This document shows positions 24,129 to 35,509 of a stretch of DNA of 64,000 nucleotides, one piece after another. The notes beneath the pieces are model-generated. The model had not been told where the DNA came from. It did no database searches and saw nothing but the letters and a program-made list of their open reading frames with translations. How positions within the stretch are numbered: the first letter of the stretch is position 1; the number at the start of each line of letters is the position of its first letter. The translations under genes and the position numbers were made by a program. Origin of the DNA: Macrobrachium rosenbergii. Taxonomy: Eukaryota > Arthropoda > Malacostraca > Decapoda > Palaemonidae. Location: positions 20,829,147 to 20,893,146 of the forward strand of contig NC_089762.1 of NCBI RefSeq assembly GCF_040412425.1. The letters run 5' to 3'.

Positions 24129-25219
24129 TGGAACTACAACATTCCTTTTTCCCTTAATTATATCTCTCACCTTATCACCCTACTACTGTGCTCTGCAGTA
24201 TACTTAGTATTTTTGTATCTTCTTCCTTCAATCCTACGCACACTGCTGATATTTGATTTTTCTTTCCATACAATATTCACAACATATAATCAACTAATCA
24301 AGGTTATTTTTTTATGCCTTCAGATATTTGTGATTATCTCAAAAGTCAGAGTTTCCAGAGGTAATAGAGTTGTGCTGTTATGACACAAAAATCAATGACC
24401 ACACCATTTCCATGAACTGTGCACTGGCATCACACCCAAAGGGCCTAGTATGATGTCAGTCTGGGTTGAGTGAACGCAGCGATAGTACATGACCTCTGAT
24501 CTCTTTTGATATGACATTTAGCCATTTTAATATTACATTAACCCTTCGACATTCCAATGATGTGCTGATAACCATATGCAATCCAACCTCACAGATCCCG
24601 AAGGTGTACTGTATGTCATATCAAAATCATTTCAACAAAAATTCATCACAAAAGATGTCTACATGTTAAAACAAAAAAGTCAGAGTGTTACATCACAGGG
24701 TGCTTGCTGTATGTATAGGAAATAGTTATGCTGAGACTATGATAAAAGATGCAAAGATGATGATAAAATTATGAAAGGTTATTAAGCAATACATGAGGTC
24801 CAAATAATTACTGTACATAAGCTAAGCAAATTCATACTTTGTTAAAGGATTTTTTATACAGATTAACTTTGAAGTCCATGGTAAAAATATCCCTAAGGAT
24901 GGTAATGAGTTACTGATTACCAGCAGTGACTAACTTGCACAGTATACCCCTGTTTTTCATACACAGATTGCATTTACTTTAACTTTTTTACTTCTTAGTT
25001 GCCCCTGTTCCTTAGTACTTGATATCCTAGTAAGTTTGGTATAGCAATTAGTTAAAAAATCATATATTTGCTTCTCCAACCATAGCTCATTCTTTTAGAA
25101 TGACTGTCAGCAGTCTAAAGTAACTCAGGACTTCCAATTTCAATCAATCTTCTAAGATTACACTGCTCTATAAAAACCTGACTTTATCCTCTTACATTAT
25201 ATTCTTGTAGAATACTAAC
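24129..25219. other. ASCC3 intron, nothing recognised
   Basis: Ordinary intronic sequence up to the donor of the Walker A exon. Confidence 0.6.
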
Positions 25220-25420
25220 CTTAAATTTATCCTTTTGAATGACACCATTCTCAATGTGCTGTCTGATCTGATGGACAACTGTTAACATGGCAATGTTTGT
25301 TTTACCAGCACCAGTAGGGGCACACACCAACATATTTTCATTACTATGGTAAGCAACCGGGTACACAACTGTCTGAATACGATTCAGAGTCTTGCATCCT
25401 TTAAAAGCTATCTGACCAAT
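25220..25420 (-). CDS. ASCC3: ASCC3 exon: Q motif and Walker A (motif I)
   Basis: A 201-bp exon, exactly 67 codons in phase 0: IGQIAFKGCKTLNRIQTVVY, PVAYHSNENMLVCAPTGAGK, TNIAMLTVVHQIRQHIENGV and IQKDKFK. LNRIQ is the Q-like motif and APTGAGKT is the P-loop that binds ATP. Human ASCC3 has RLNRIQSIVF and MLICAPTGAGKTNIAMLTVL. The acceptor is TTATTTTCAG before 25420 and the donor is AAG|GTTAGT after 25220. The preceding exon lies 22.3 kb away at 47767, an intron full of retrotransposons; FDE|IGQIAFKG joins cleanly and matches the human DEIGQLAFKG. Confidence 0.97.
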
Positions 25421-25689
25421 CTGAAAATAAAATGTTATTAAAAACATATAATTTCTGTCAAAAAGCAAGCATTAAAAAATATCAGAACAAAGCTTCAGTC
25501 TGTGTATGTCTACATGATACTTTTCACTTTTCTTCTTTCTTACAATCGTCAGCTGAAAACCCTTACGGACAAAGTCAACAGAATAAACCCAAGAGGGCTC
25601 CAAAGGGATATCAGCCTGCAGAGAGAGGCAAGTTATAAGAAAAGGTGATATATAAATAAATGAGGAAACTGAAAATAAAACCAATACCT

Positions 25690-26160
25690 CTGAAATTTAG
25701 GAGACATCAGCAGAGAGTGAGGAGAGTTTGTTTCTCGTTTAAATACTTGGAGATCAGAAAATCGCCAACTACGCTGGGTAAACTATTCCATAGTTTAGTT
25801 ATAACAAAGATAAAACTCCAAGCAAAATGAGTAGTACTGAACCTTATGATGGAAAATGATAGTGTTTGCAGCAACAGCTGCCTAGTGTTGCGAGCAAAAA
25901 CATCTAGGTCAGGTAAAGAATAGTACAGATGATCTTTATTGTTGTAGTGCATTTTACACAATAAACATACTGAACTCACTTTATGTTTCTGCCACAAGTC
26001 AACATTAAGAGTTGGAAAAATAAACTTGAAAAATGACAACTATCCAAGAGTTTGAGATGAGAGTCAGCACCAGAAGATGACACTGAAGAAATATGCTCCA
26101 AACAAGGCAGACGAAAACAGTTAAAACACTTGAGGTATAACAGCTCATATAACCGCAAAA
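25690..26160 (-). pseudogene. LINE C-terminal relic (non-LTR retrotransposon)
   Basis: The minus-strand translation reads SVCLLCKMHYNNKDHLYYSL, then PDLDVFARNTRQ, SFSIIRFSTTHFAWSF and TKLWNSLPS. This is the C-terminal block after the RT domain of crustacean and insect Jockey/CR1/RTE-type LINEs (typically SLLY..., ARNTR..., TRLWNSLP). It is broken between 25976 and 26040 by a frame change. No RT catalytic motif is present, so only the 3' end survives, as is usual for 5'-truncated LINE insertions. Confidence 0.6.
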
Positions 26161-26639
26161 CGTCTTTCTCCCGCTAAATACTTATCTGCCAGATAAATGC
26201 CACAAACTCAAATCATCGTGTCATACTAACCCTCAACAAGCTGAGATATAAAACTTTCCCAATCAATACAGTTGGAAGAGTACACTCCCAGTGTAAAGGA
26301 TACATTTCCCAGCCTTGGTAATATCTAAAAATCATTTCTAATTTTGTGTTCCTACTACAAAAGATATCTTATTCTATATGCACAGTTGCTATTTAAAAAG
26401 AGTGCTTTTCACAGATCACTGGCATTCTGTCCAACTGAAAATCTCTAGAGAATTTGGTTACAGGAACATAAAAAACCCTAACCTCTAAGGGCCTATGGTA
26501 TCTTCTGTTTGAAAGCCAATGAGTTATTCGCATTTGGGGGAATAAGAAAGAGCTCTATATTTCTTGCCATAAACAATTAGTTATGTTAGAAATCCACTGG
26601 AAAATGATCATAAGTGGAACAATTTTATAAAAATATATT

Positions 26640-27135
26640 TAACATAAGATGAGGAGCTGACAGACCAATTTTGAAAAACTGTACTTAGCAATTTCTATGT
26701 CTATCCTAGACTACGGATGTCAGATATACAGTTCAGTCTATGAAACAAATTTGAAAAGTCTGGACCCAGTTCATAATGTGAGACAAAATATGCACTGGGG
26801 CTTTTAAATCTTGTCACACAAGCAATTCACCAACTAAGGGACTTTTGATCAATAAGATTTATTTATATATACTCATCCATCAGCTTTCCCAATTTGAGCC
26901 AACAGACTGCTTCAGTCAACAAATACAAAGTCTCCTCCAATAACTGAACTACCTCCTCCATGGATCATGCATAAGGTATAAACTTGTACACAAAATAAAC
27001 TTGTACACAAAATACTTATAAAAAAGCTTTACATATATCCCAGACCATCATACAAACATGCAGTAGAACTTGTAAGCTATACAGGTTCACACTATGCAAT
27101 ATACACTGATGGATTCAAATTTTGATGAAAGTGTG
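26640..27135 (+). pseudogene. LINE relic: RT end and RNase H start (Jockey/I-like)
   Basis: The plus strand reads LYLAISMSILDYGCQIYSSV then YETNLKSLDPVHNVRQ, matching the conserved SKLDYG..VYGSA....LK.LDPVHNQGLRL block of arthropod LINEs. About 330 bp further on comes HYAIYTDGFKF, the YTDGSK motif that opens the RNase H domain. Several stops and shifts lie between. It runs opposite to the LINE relic at 25690-26160, so there were two separate insertions. Confidence 0.65.
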
Positions 27136-27227
27136 ACAAAATTTAAAATGAGTCTGTACTATATACATTATTTACCATTAAAACCTTCAGTCAAATGATA
27201 CACAGACTCGTTGTTTACTGAAATATG

Positions 27228-27502
27228 ACATTTTTATTCTAAAATAATGTTTAACACATACTTACCTGTTAGTTACATATAGCTTTAGTCTTTGACGTCA
27301 CGGCAAAATTTCAAAACGCGCGGCAGAGCCAGTCCGAATATCGGGTGATCGCCCTTACCTGCCCTCTGTCGGGGTACTAGGAACTATTCCAACATGCTTC
27401 AGAATAATTTGCCTACCTGTCCCCGTGGGGAAGAGGGTGGGCTTTCGTATATGTAACTAACAGGTAAGTATGTGTTAAACATTATTTTAGAATAAAAATG
27501 TC
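27228..27502. repeat. 55-bp perfect inverted pair at the 3' end of DIRS copy 2
   Basis: 27228-27282 and 27448-27502 are exact inverted copies, GACATTTTTATTCTAAAATA at one end and the TAGTTACATATA stretch at the other. The outer copy spans the element edge and some flank, so the inner copy includes sequence identical to the flank. Confidence 0.85.
27249..27410. repeat. DIRS copy 2 inverted terminal repeat (3' end)
   Basis: Starts TTTAACACATACTTACCTGT and ends GCTTCAGAATAATTT; inverted match to 33541-33700 with few mismatches. Confidence 0.92.
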
Positions 27503-27545
27503 ATTTTAACACATACAACTTACCTGTTAGTTACATATAGCTGAT
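27440..27545. repeat. DIRS copy 2 internal complementary region
   Basis: Contains the outer-end sequence in both orientations: TATATGTAACTAACAGGTAA at 27448 and CTTACCTGTTAGTTACATAT at 27519. Back-to-back copies of both outer ends next to one terminal repeat are the hallmark of the DIRS region that templates circle closure. Confidence 0.75.
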
Positions 27546-28022
27546 TGACACCTTTAGGAGGTGGGGCAATGACAGCTAAAAAGAGTTGTTGGAAACATTA
27601 AGGTTATTAATGTAGAAAATTTCTTAGTTCCTCACCTGCTAAGGTAGCTGATTCCACAGTTACTGCCTCAGTAACCTGCTATCCTTAGAGCAACCGCTGG
27701 GTATAATGACCTGGTCGCAGATTGCTTAAGCTGGGTATCAGTCACCTAGGACATGGCCGTGACAATACCACAAGTATGCCCCTGCTCAGGCGCAGCACAA
27801 ACATCATGAATTACAAAGGGGTCACCCAACACCAAAGAAAAAGCATAACCATAAAAACCAAAACCAACTGTGGGGTAAAACTATCCAACACTTACCCTCA
27901 CAGACAACCGTAAAAACCTTCACACTCCAAAAAACAAGTAAGTAAAGGTAGGTTAATCCTCCTTTACCCCTTTACCCATTACCGTGCCAGATACAACAAA
28001 GGGCCCTAACGTGCTGCACTCA

Positions 28023-29085
28023 TCAAACACTGTCTGCACTTGGAGAGAGATAATGCAAAGCAAATACAGACTTACATCTCCAGTAGGTTGCTTGCACAAT
28101 ATCTTGAAGGGAGAGGTTCCTTTTATAAGCGAGAGAAGTAGAGATAGCCCTCACTTCGTGAGCCTTCACTTTACACATTTTCAAATCATTCTCTGAAATA
28201 TTGGAGTGAGCTTCAGAAATCAGATCTCTAATAAAAAAGGACATGGCATTCTTGGACATCGGTCTAAGAGGGTTCCTGACCGAACACCATAAGGAATCTG
28301 AAGGACCCCTAATATCTTTAGTCCTTCGCAAATAATATTTCAAGGCTCTGACTGGGCAGAGGAACCTCTCCTGCTCCTTACCTACCAATTCCGACAGACT
28401 CGGAATCTCAAAAGAGCGAGGCCACGGGTGCGAAGGGGTCTCGTTCTTGGCCATAAAAAACAGTTTGAAAGAACAAATTGCTTTTGAAGTAGAGAATCCT
28501 ACTCTCTTATCCAAGGTGTGGATCTCACTGATTCTCTTAGCTGTAGCTAACAAAACTAAAAAGAGGGTTTTCCTCGTAAGATCTCTTAAAGAAGCAGAAT
28601 CCATAGGTTCAAATTTCTCAGACATAAGCCACTTCAGGACTACATCAAGATTCCACAAAACAACTTTAGCATCTGACCTCTTAGAGGTACCGAAGGATTT
28701 AATAAGGTCCGTTATATCTTGGTTATTAGAGATATCCAAACCTCTGTGACGAAAAACAGTAGCCAGCATGCTACGATAACCTTTAAGTGTGGATACAGAA
28801 AGGTTCTTATTCCCGAGGAACAAAAGAAAATCCGCAATCTGCGTCACCGAGGTTCTGGAAGAGGAAATGTCATGATCTTTGCACCATGAACGAAACATAT
28901 TCCACTTGGACTCATAGACCTTGATCGAAGATGGTCTTCTGGCTCTAGCGATGGATTGAGCCGCTTTCTTGAAAAATCCTTTGCTTCTGAGTAGACGTTC
29001 GATAGTCTGAACGCAGTTAGCCGCAGACTTGACAGGTTTTCGTGAAATCTCCTGAAGTGGGGCTGTCTGAGTAAATCTACTCTGT
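28023..29085 (-). CDS. DIRS tyrosine recombinase domain (copy 2)
   Basis: The C-terminal ~350 residues of a long open frame that starts at 30347. The N-terminal SAM-like core-binding region reads PLQEISRKPVKSAANC, IKVYESKWNMFRSWCKDHDI and STLKGYRSMLATVFRHRG. The catalytic domain has the box I Arg in LLATAKRISEI (codon 28533-28535), the box II His and Arg in HEVRAISTSLAY (28158-28160 and 28149-28151) and the nucleophile Tyr in FALHYLS (28050-28052). All four catalytic residues are present and the frame is uninterrupted to the TGA at 28023. It would integrate the circular cDNA. The true start is unclear because the frame upstream of 29085 overlaps RT/RNase H in another frame. Confidence 0.85.
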
Positions 29086-30818
29086 TTGGAAGGCTCCTCG
29101 GGAAGTCGATCAAGAGATCCATGAGAACTGGGAACCAATCCCTGGAAGGCCAGAAGGGGGCTATCAACGTCATCCTGGTGTTGGAGTGGTGCTGAAATTT
29201 CCTCAACACCGCACCTAACATCTTGAGCGGCGGGAAGGCGTAAAGGTCCAGACCCGACCAATTCAGTAGCATTGCGTCCGTCTGGAACTTGGTCCGGGAC
29301 AGGGGAGCAGGTTGAGCCCTTGTTCGTCGCGAACAGGTCTCCAGAGGTTGACCCCAAAGTCGACTTGCACACTTCTTCGTGCAAAATCCACTCTGTGGAC
29401 AGAACCTGGTGCTTCCTGCTCAAGGAGTCCGCTCTCACGTTGAGGGCTCCTGAATGAATCTCGTTAGGAGCAGAATCTTGTGCTTCTCTGCCCACAAAAG
29501 GAGGTCTCTTGCTACCTCGCTGAGGGAGTAAGAATGAGTGCCCCCCTGTTTTTTTATGTAAGACAACACTGTGGTGCTGTCTGAATGAACCAGAACTGTT
29601 TGTCCCTGTACGAATGGTAGGAAGTGTACGAGACTCAGGTGCATTGCTTTCAACTCCTTCTTGTTGATGTGCCATTCTTTTTCTGTCGCATTCCACAAAC
29701 CTGAAATTTCTTTTACACCCAACGTCGCTCCCCATCCTACTTCTGACAAGTCTGCAAACAGTTCGTGGTTCGGGTTCGACGGAAATAGAGAGAGACCTTT
29801 CTCTAATTTTCTTCGATCTAACCACCACCTTAGATCCTCCTTGATAAGGTCCGAGATTGGAAAGGAGAAGGAGTCTGGAAGCGTTTTCCTGTTCCATTGC
29901 TCCCTGAGGTAGAATTGAAGGGGCCTCATGTGAAGTCTCCCCAGGGAGACAAACTTCTCTATTGACGCCAGAGTTCCCAGGAGGCTCATCCAAGCCTTTG
30001 CGGAACAGGTATCCATATCCAGAAAGTTCTGGACTTTTGCGAGACAGTCCGAGATTCTTTGATCTGACGGAAAAGCCAGAAAAGGAACTGTTTCCAGTCT
30101 CACTCCTAAATAGATCCTGGATTGTGAGGGAGATAGGTGAGACTTCTTCCAATTGATTAGAAGTCCTAGCTTCTGTGTCAAGTCGAGAGTTACTTTCAAA
30201 TCCTCCAAGCACTGCGACTGAGACTGGGAACGAAGGAGCCAATCGTCTAGATAGAGAGATATCTTTATTCCCCTGAGATGAAGAGCTTTGGCAACAGTGG
30301 ACATAACTCTTGTGAATACTTGAGGGGCTGTGGACAGACCGAAGCACAGAGTCCTGAACTGGTAAGTCCTCTCCTGGAAAACGAAGCGAAGAAACTTCCT
30401 GGACGCGGGATGGATCGAATGTGAAAGTAAGCGTCCTGCAGATCTATTGAGACCATCCAATCCCCGGACGAAGAGAATTGAGGACGGATTGCGTCGTCTC
30501 CATCGAGAAACTGGTTTTCTCCACGAAAAGGTTGAGAGAACTCACGTCCAGGACTGGTCTCCAGCCGCCTGAGGCCTTTGGAACAAGAAAAAGGCGGTTG
30601 TAAAAGCCTGGAGAGTTGACTTCTTCCACGATCTCTATCGCTCCTTTTAAAAGCATGGAGTCTACTTCCGCACTCAGAACCGAGCATTTTTCTAAGTTGC
30701 TGGAATATGCTGTCAAAGCTAAAGGTTCTGTTGCAAGAGGGGGCCTCTTGAGGAAGGGATAGAATATCCTTCCTTTAGCACGGACGTGGTCCACTGGTCC
30801 GCTCCGATCTCCTCCCAA
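28990..30818 (-). pseudogene. DIRS reverse transcriptase/RNase H (copy 2), frameshifted
   Basis: Blocks in order: LLKGAIEIVEEVNSPGFYNR and LFLVPKASGGWRPVLDVSSL (30818-30444), GDWMVSIDLQDAYFHI (near 30440-30490), FLRFVFQERTYQFRTLCFGL, then YLDDWLL at 30253-30233 (catalytic Asp pair), all in the frame 30460-29435. That frame then gives RNase H (FADLSEVGWGA, KELKAMHLSL, VHSDSTTVLSYI). The tail switches frame twice: NVRADSLSRKHQ near 29440, and LDLYAFPPLKMLGAVL, IAPFWPSRDWFPVL near 29250-29120. This is the standard DIRS RT-RNase H order. The frame changes at about 30450, 29450 and 29270 look like indels, so it is a pseudogene unless they are assembly errors. Confidence 0.85.
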
Positions 30819-30976
30819 ATTTGCCAGAACTGCTGAAGTCTGGCTCCTACTAGTGCATGGAGGACATGCAGATCACTTTTTAATTGAGGGTTTGATAGCC
30901 TTGGAGACAAATCTTGCTTTGCCCCGAAACGAGATCCTGTACGGTTGAGGGCCTGCCACGAAAGGGCCTATCTTGA

Positions 30977-33388
30977 TTAACTAGAGGACGAGTTTGCGCT
31001 GGCAGAGAAGGTTGAGGAGCCTTTGGTTTTACGAGTGGATTGCGCCAAAAAGGTCCTGAGTAAGGGATTTCGACACTTGGCCACAAGTTCTTGAGGGAAA
31101 AGGTACTTCTTATCCAGAGGTGCGAAAAGAAGAGTCGATCTTTGAGTCCTAGAAACTCCACGAGCGACAAAAGAGCACCAAAGTTGTCGCTTCTTAAGAA
31201 CTCCTAACGTGAAGATGGAGGCTAACTCAGACGCACCGTCACGAATCCCTTTATCTAAGCAGGACATAACAGAAAAGAAATCATCGAAATGCGCTTCGGA
31301 AAGACCAAAAGACTTTACCTTCCTACCCAAAGCGCCAATAGTCCAGTCCATAAAACTGATGACTTCCAAAACTCGGAAAACGTTCTTCAAAAGGTGGTCC
31401 AACTCTGAAGGAGAGAAGAAAATCCGATCCGAGTTCATCGCAGAACAACGAGTAGAATCAACGAGACTGGAGAAGTCTCCTGAGAGGAGGCAGAAGCTCC
31501 CAGAGAGAAAACTTCCCCAGTGTCGTAGCAAGCCTTCGTCTTAGTAGAAAGCTTGGAAGGAGGGAAGCAGAAAGTGGTTTTCCCCTGATCACGTTTGTCT
31601 TCCAACCAGGAGTTCATTTTCTTTAATGCCTTCTTGGCTGAAATAGAAAGCACTAACTTCATAAAGGAAGAGGTAGAAGGCTTGAGTCTCTTGCGTACTG
31701 AGAGAGGGGAAGCCGGGCCGCAGGTGCAAAATCCTCAGGAAAATTATCAATAAAGAAGCGAAGAAGCTTCTTATAATCCAGCGAGAGGAGTCTGGTTCGT
31801 CTACAGGAAACTCTTCCACAACTTCTTCCTCAGACGAAATAGGAGAAAAACCTTCCACTTGCACATACACATCTTGTGAAGGAGGAGTAGGAGCCTGAAT
31901 AAGAGCTTGAGTAGGAGCCTGAATAAGAGCTTGAGGAGGAGCCTGAGCCTGAGTAGGCGCCACAAGAGGAGCCTGAACTGGCGCCACAAGAGGAGCCTGA
32001 ACTGGCGCCACAAGAGGAGCCTGAACTGGCGCCACAAAAGGAGCCTGGGATGGCGCCTCACCTGGCGCTACCTGAGGCGCTTTGAGCCTGAGAGCGCTAA
32101 ATCTTGAGGAGCGCCTGAGCCTGACTAGGCGTGCGAGCCTGATCCTGAGCCTGAACAAAAGGAGGATCAAGAGACACAGATCGAGGAGGAGCTTTTGACT
32201 GGGCGCTCCGAGAGCTCGAGACGAAGGAGGAGGCATCAAATACACTTCAGAAGGCTTTGCTGGAGAAGAACCAGGCCTTCGAGCCCGCCAAGAATGCTTC
32301 CAATTTTCTTGTGCATCGCTCGAAGAAAGTCATGAGTAGACGAGGATCCAACTGGGGAACGATGATCAGTAGAGCCAGGATCGTGATGAGGAAGAGGCGC
32401 AGAAGCCACAATAGGCTTACGTGAAACCAAAGGAGAAACACCGGGAACGCTGGGCAATACCGAATGGGAAGTCTTATACCTCTTGCGCACATGAGCCTTG
32501 CGCCTGGGAGAAGACTCTTCTGACGACGAAAATCTCTCCGGACTCTCCCAAAAACTACAGGAAGGCTATGATAAGTTTAAATGGCTTCTTCTTCTGAACC
32601 GCTGAAGGCGAAAGATTCCTGTACCTCTTCAATGGTCTAGACTCGTGGAAATCTCCAGCCTCTGCAGCAGGCAAATCACTGGAGCTTGAAGAAAGACACT
32701 TCCTTGAGTCGCCTTTCCAACGGCGCTCTGAAACAGCCTGGGAAACAACAGGACTGTTAGGGGCGGCTGCTCGTGAGCAGACCCCACTCGCCTCCCTTGG
32801 ACTTTCAGCATGTCTTCTCCCAGGAGCAGGGAGCTTGACAGAGGCTTAGGTCTAGGAGAACGAGTAGGCCGAGCAACCACCTCCTCCACCACACTAACAC
32901 TTTGCACTGCACTTAAATTATTCACAATATCTTGGAAAGAATCCATACGCTCATGAAGGGATTTCACATTAACGCCAATATCCTCCATGGCGCCCACAAT
33001 AAGGTTAAATCTGGCGTCCATCTGGACTTGATACTCAGACACGGTAACGGGTTCAGGGATATCAGAGTCAGGAATAGGAATATTAGTAGCCACGGGGATA
33101 TTAATAGAAGTTTCCTGCATAGCTAAAGGAGATTCGGTTTCTGAGAGAGAGAAGAACTTCTAGCTAAAGCTTTCCTGGCTCTATCTTTCTCAAGCTTCTT
33201 TACATACTTAGATAGAGCCTTCCAATCTTTTCAGTCATACTGACACATTCATCACACTTCCTCTCATATGAACATTCCTGACCTCTACAAGCCACACAAA
33301 TTGAATGAGGATCAAGACTAGCCTTGACCAACCTCGTCTTACAGCCTTTGCTGCATACCCTAAAGGTATAAGACCCAGAATCTGGCAT
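30977..33388 (-). pseudogene. DIRS gag-like gene (copy 2), frameshifted
   Basis: Starts at 33388 with MPDSGSYTFRVCSKGC, then DPHSICVACRGQEC and CDECVSM, a Cys-pair zinc-finger-like N-terminus. A frame change near 33210 leads into WKALSKYVKKLEKDRARKAL. Then comes a coiled-coil-like segment (VKSLHERMDSFQDIVNNLSA, 32629-33120), a Pro/Gln/Ala repeat region (31589-32245) and a C-terminal block with LLKNVFRVLEVISFMDWTIG, FSVMSCLDKGIRDGASELAS and LKKRQLWCSFVARGV (30977-31531). The last block is shared with copy 1. I infer a nucleocapsid role; frames are interrupted in at least three places. Confidence 0.75.
31885..32065. repeat. 24-bp minisatellite within DIRS gag
   Basis: The unit GCGCCACAAGAGGAGCCTGA plus ACTG is repeated about four times (31960-32045), next to related GAGTAGGAGCCTGAATAAGA units. 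On the minus strand it encodes QAPLVAPV repeats and keeps the frame. Confidence 0.9.
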
Positions 33389-33540
33389 AATTATCAGAAA
33401 ACCTGACTAAATAGTTGACAAAAATAAACTGGCAAAGCCGCAAACCAACAAGAGAGTACTTCACCAAGTGAAAACACTCGATGTAGGCAGAAACAATGAA
33501 ATTTCACTCAGTACCGACAACAATGTCGCGGCGTGACGGC

Positions 33541-33700
33541 AAAATTATTCTGAAGCATGTTGGAATAGCTCCTAGTACCCGACAGAGGGCAGGTAGGGCG
33601 ATCACCCGATATTCGGACTGGCGCTGCCGCACGTTTTGAAATTTTGCCGTGACGTCAAAGACTAAAGCTATATGTAACCAACAGGTAAGTATGTGTTAAA
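33541..33700. repeat. DIRS copy 2 inverted terminal repeat (5' end)
   Basis: Inverted partner of 27249-27410; ends AACAGGTAAGTATGTGTTAA. Contains CGATCACCCGATATTCGGAC, itself partly palindromic. Confidence 0.92.
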
Positions 33701-34600
33701 TCATAGTTTATACGAGGAAGGGTCATTATCATCAAAGGCAGGACAGGTTGAGAACACATGTTTTTCTATCATTTCCAGAGATTATGAGAACAAAGACCAT
33801 ATTATTTTCATGGAATATTTCTATTCCAGCTTAACCCTTTCTGATAAATTAGTTTGTGGCACAGTAAAGGTAAACTGGAAAGACTTGCAAACTGATATGA
33901 AAATAAAAGTGGAAAACTTCCAGTAACACATAATGGAATAAAAGTTGATGAAAAGAATTATGAAAATGATATTCATAAGAGTGCAAAGTGAAAGCAAAAG
34001 ACAATCTTGGAAAAACATTGAGTAATCTGGGGAACAATGGTCCGCACATGGAAAAAGGAAAAAAAGAGCCAATCTATGAACTGAAACTTACCATACCTTA
34101 TGGTTAAAACGCACTACTTGCCTGTTAGACTTAGTTTTTCAATACAAACGCATTACTTTATATTAACTTTAAGTGCATCTAAGCAAATTTCCAGATAATC
34201 AGCAAATGAAAAAAAAAATTTCCAAGTCTACCTGGCAGTCCATATATCCAGGTTCTGTTGACTATCTAATGGCAGAACAAGTCACAGGGTTTTGTTTTTT
34301 CTGAACAAACCACAAGAAACAGGAAATGGAAGGTTCCTGGTCCTGTAAAACAACAGGTTTGTACAGAAAAAAAATCTAAATAAAAATCATGAATTATCAC
34401 AAACTCATTATTTTACATTCACCTGAACTTCTGCAGTATTTAGGTGGAAAGGCTTCTGTAACTACCACCCCCCTGGGTAGGCAAACAGAACCAGAGTCTG
34501 GGGGAGCAAAAAGAACTGGAGAAAGTTGCAGTATCCAGCTGCATAATTTACCTAGTCACTTTGGAATATCAGACAGATACATAGATTCCAAACATAGATA
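33701..34600. other. ASCC3 intron between transposons
   Basis: About 900 bp of AT-rich sequence with no recognisable coding or repeat family signal. Confidence 0.5.
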
Positions 34601-34760
34601 TACAGTCATACCCCAAACTTACGTGAGGTTAGGTTCCAGAACCCCTTGCGCAAGGCAAATTTTTGCACGAGTTTGGCACAGTCTCTAAAAATGCTAATAA
34701 ATGACTATTTCTAAAGTTTAAACACTAAGTATGACCCTAATCATGCTCCCAAATTATTAA

Positions 34761-34811
34761 GCTAACTTTTAAATGAAATTAAAGGTACTGTAATTTCATT
34801 TAAAAGTTAGC
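34761..34811. repeat. 21-bp perfect hairpin inside the split transposon
   Basis: GCTAACTTTTAAATGAAATTA (34761-34781) pairs with its exact inverse at 34791-34811 around a 9-nt loop. The same hairpin persists diverged near 44100 and 54870. Confidence 0.9.
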
Positions 34812-35141
34812 TTAATACATTACCCTTAAAAAAAGAAATGAATGGTTGACATAAAAATAGAGAGTTGGAAGAGAATTTCTGTCTCTCTCCCATTCCAGCT
34901 GATCTATTTTTAGAAGTCTCCTCAACCTCTTTTTAATAAGTTCTTTATTCTAAGTCTATTTCTCTTTGTTCTGAAGTGCTTTTTCATGAACAGTGTTTTT
35001 ATTTGGACTAATACAACTCTGTTATTATGTCTCTGTGTTTTAGAATGTATTTGCCACACTAACGCATTTACACTTCGTAGACGGTACAGGTAAAATTAGA
35101 TCAATTTAAACTATCTACTGTACAGGTAAAGACGTACAGAG

Positions 35142-35390
35142 AAAAGGGATTTTGACAAAGGAAAAATCTATTTCTGGGGGAAGACCTGTATCACCCAGTG
35201 AAATGGTTCCAATAGCACACATTTCTAGGTATAACTATTGCTAAATATACCAGAGAAAAAGCTATCCACAATGCCGGGTTACTACCCCGGATCGAAAGCA
35301 CCATAATGGTGTCGGTATGCACTAGGGGTGAGTGGACACCACTATCACAGGTCTTCATCCTATAGATCTCTCTATTCTCAAAGCCCCAAA
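35142..35390. repeat. DIRS copy 3 inverted terminal repeat (3' end)
   Basis: Contains CACCCAGTGAAATGGTTCCA, TTTCTAGGTATAACTATTGC and ACCATAATGGTGTCGGTATG, all found inverted at 43290-43566. The edge is estimated to within about 10 bp. Confidence 0.85.
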
Positions 35391-35509
35391 TTTGGGTGAG
35401 CCGTACCAAGGATTGCCTCCCGCTCACCCACTAGGTGCCCTACGCGACCACCATCTTCATCCCAATATTAGCACCCACCAAGCTTGGTATACCACCCGGG
35501 TGGGAAAGG

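Larger units (their letters stand above)
27249..33700 (-). mobile_element. DIRS1-like retrotransposon copy 2 (6.45 kb, both termini)
   Basis: Inverted terminal repeats are at 27249-27410 and 33541-33700. On the minus strand, in order, come the gag region (33388-30977), RT/RNase H (30818-28990) and tyrosine recombinase (29085-28023), then an internal complementary region (27440-27545) beside the right-hand terminus. That is the DIRS1 plan: inverted repeats, an internal complementary region used to circularise, and a tyrosine recombinase instead of an integrase. The recombinase has all four catalytic residues, but gag and RT/RNase H contain frameshifts, so this copy is not autonomous as read. 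Confidence 0.92.

Noticed and set aside
25472..25684. Possible extra ASCC3 exon just upstream of the Walker A exon (DIPLEPSWVYSVDFVRKGF)
   Set aside because: The exon at 47767 already joins in phase to 25420 and matches human ASCC3 without this sequence, which has no counterpart in the family.
28447..28749. Plus-strand 100-codon open frame
   Set aside because: It is the antisense shadow of the DIRS tyrosine recombinase; no independent domain.
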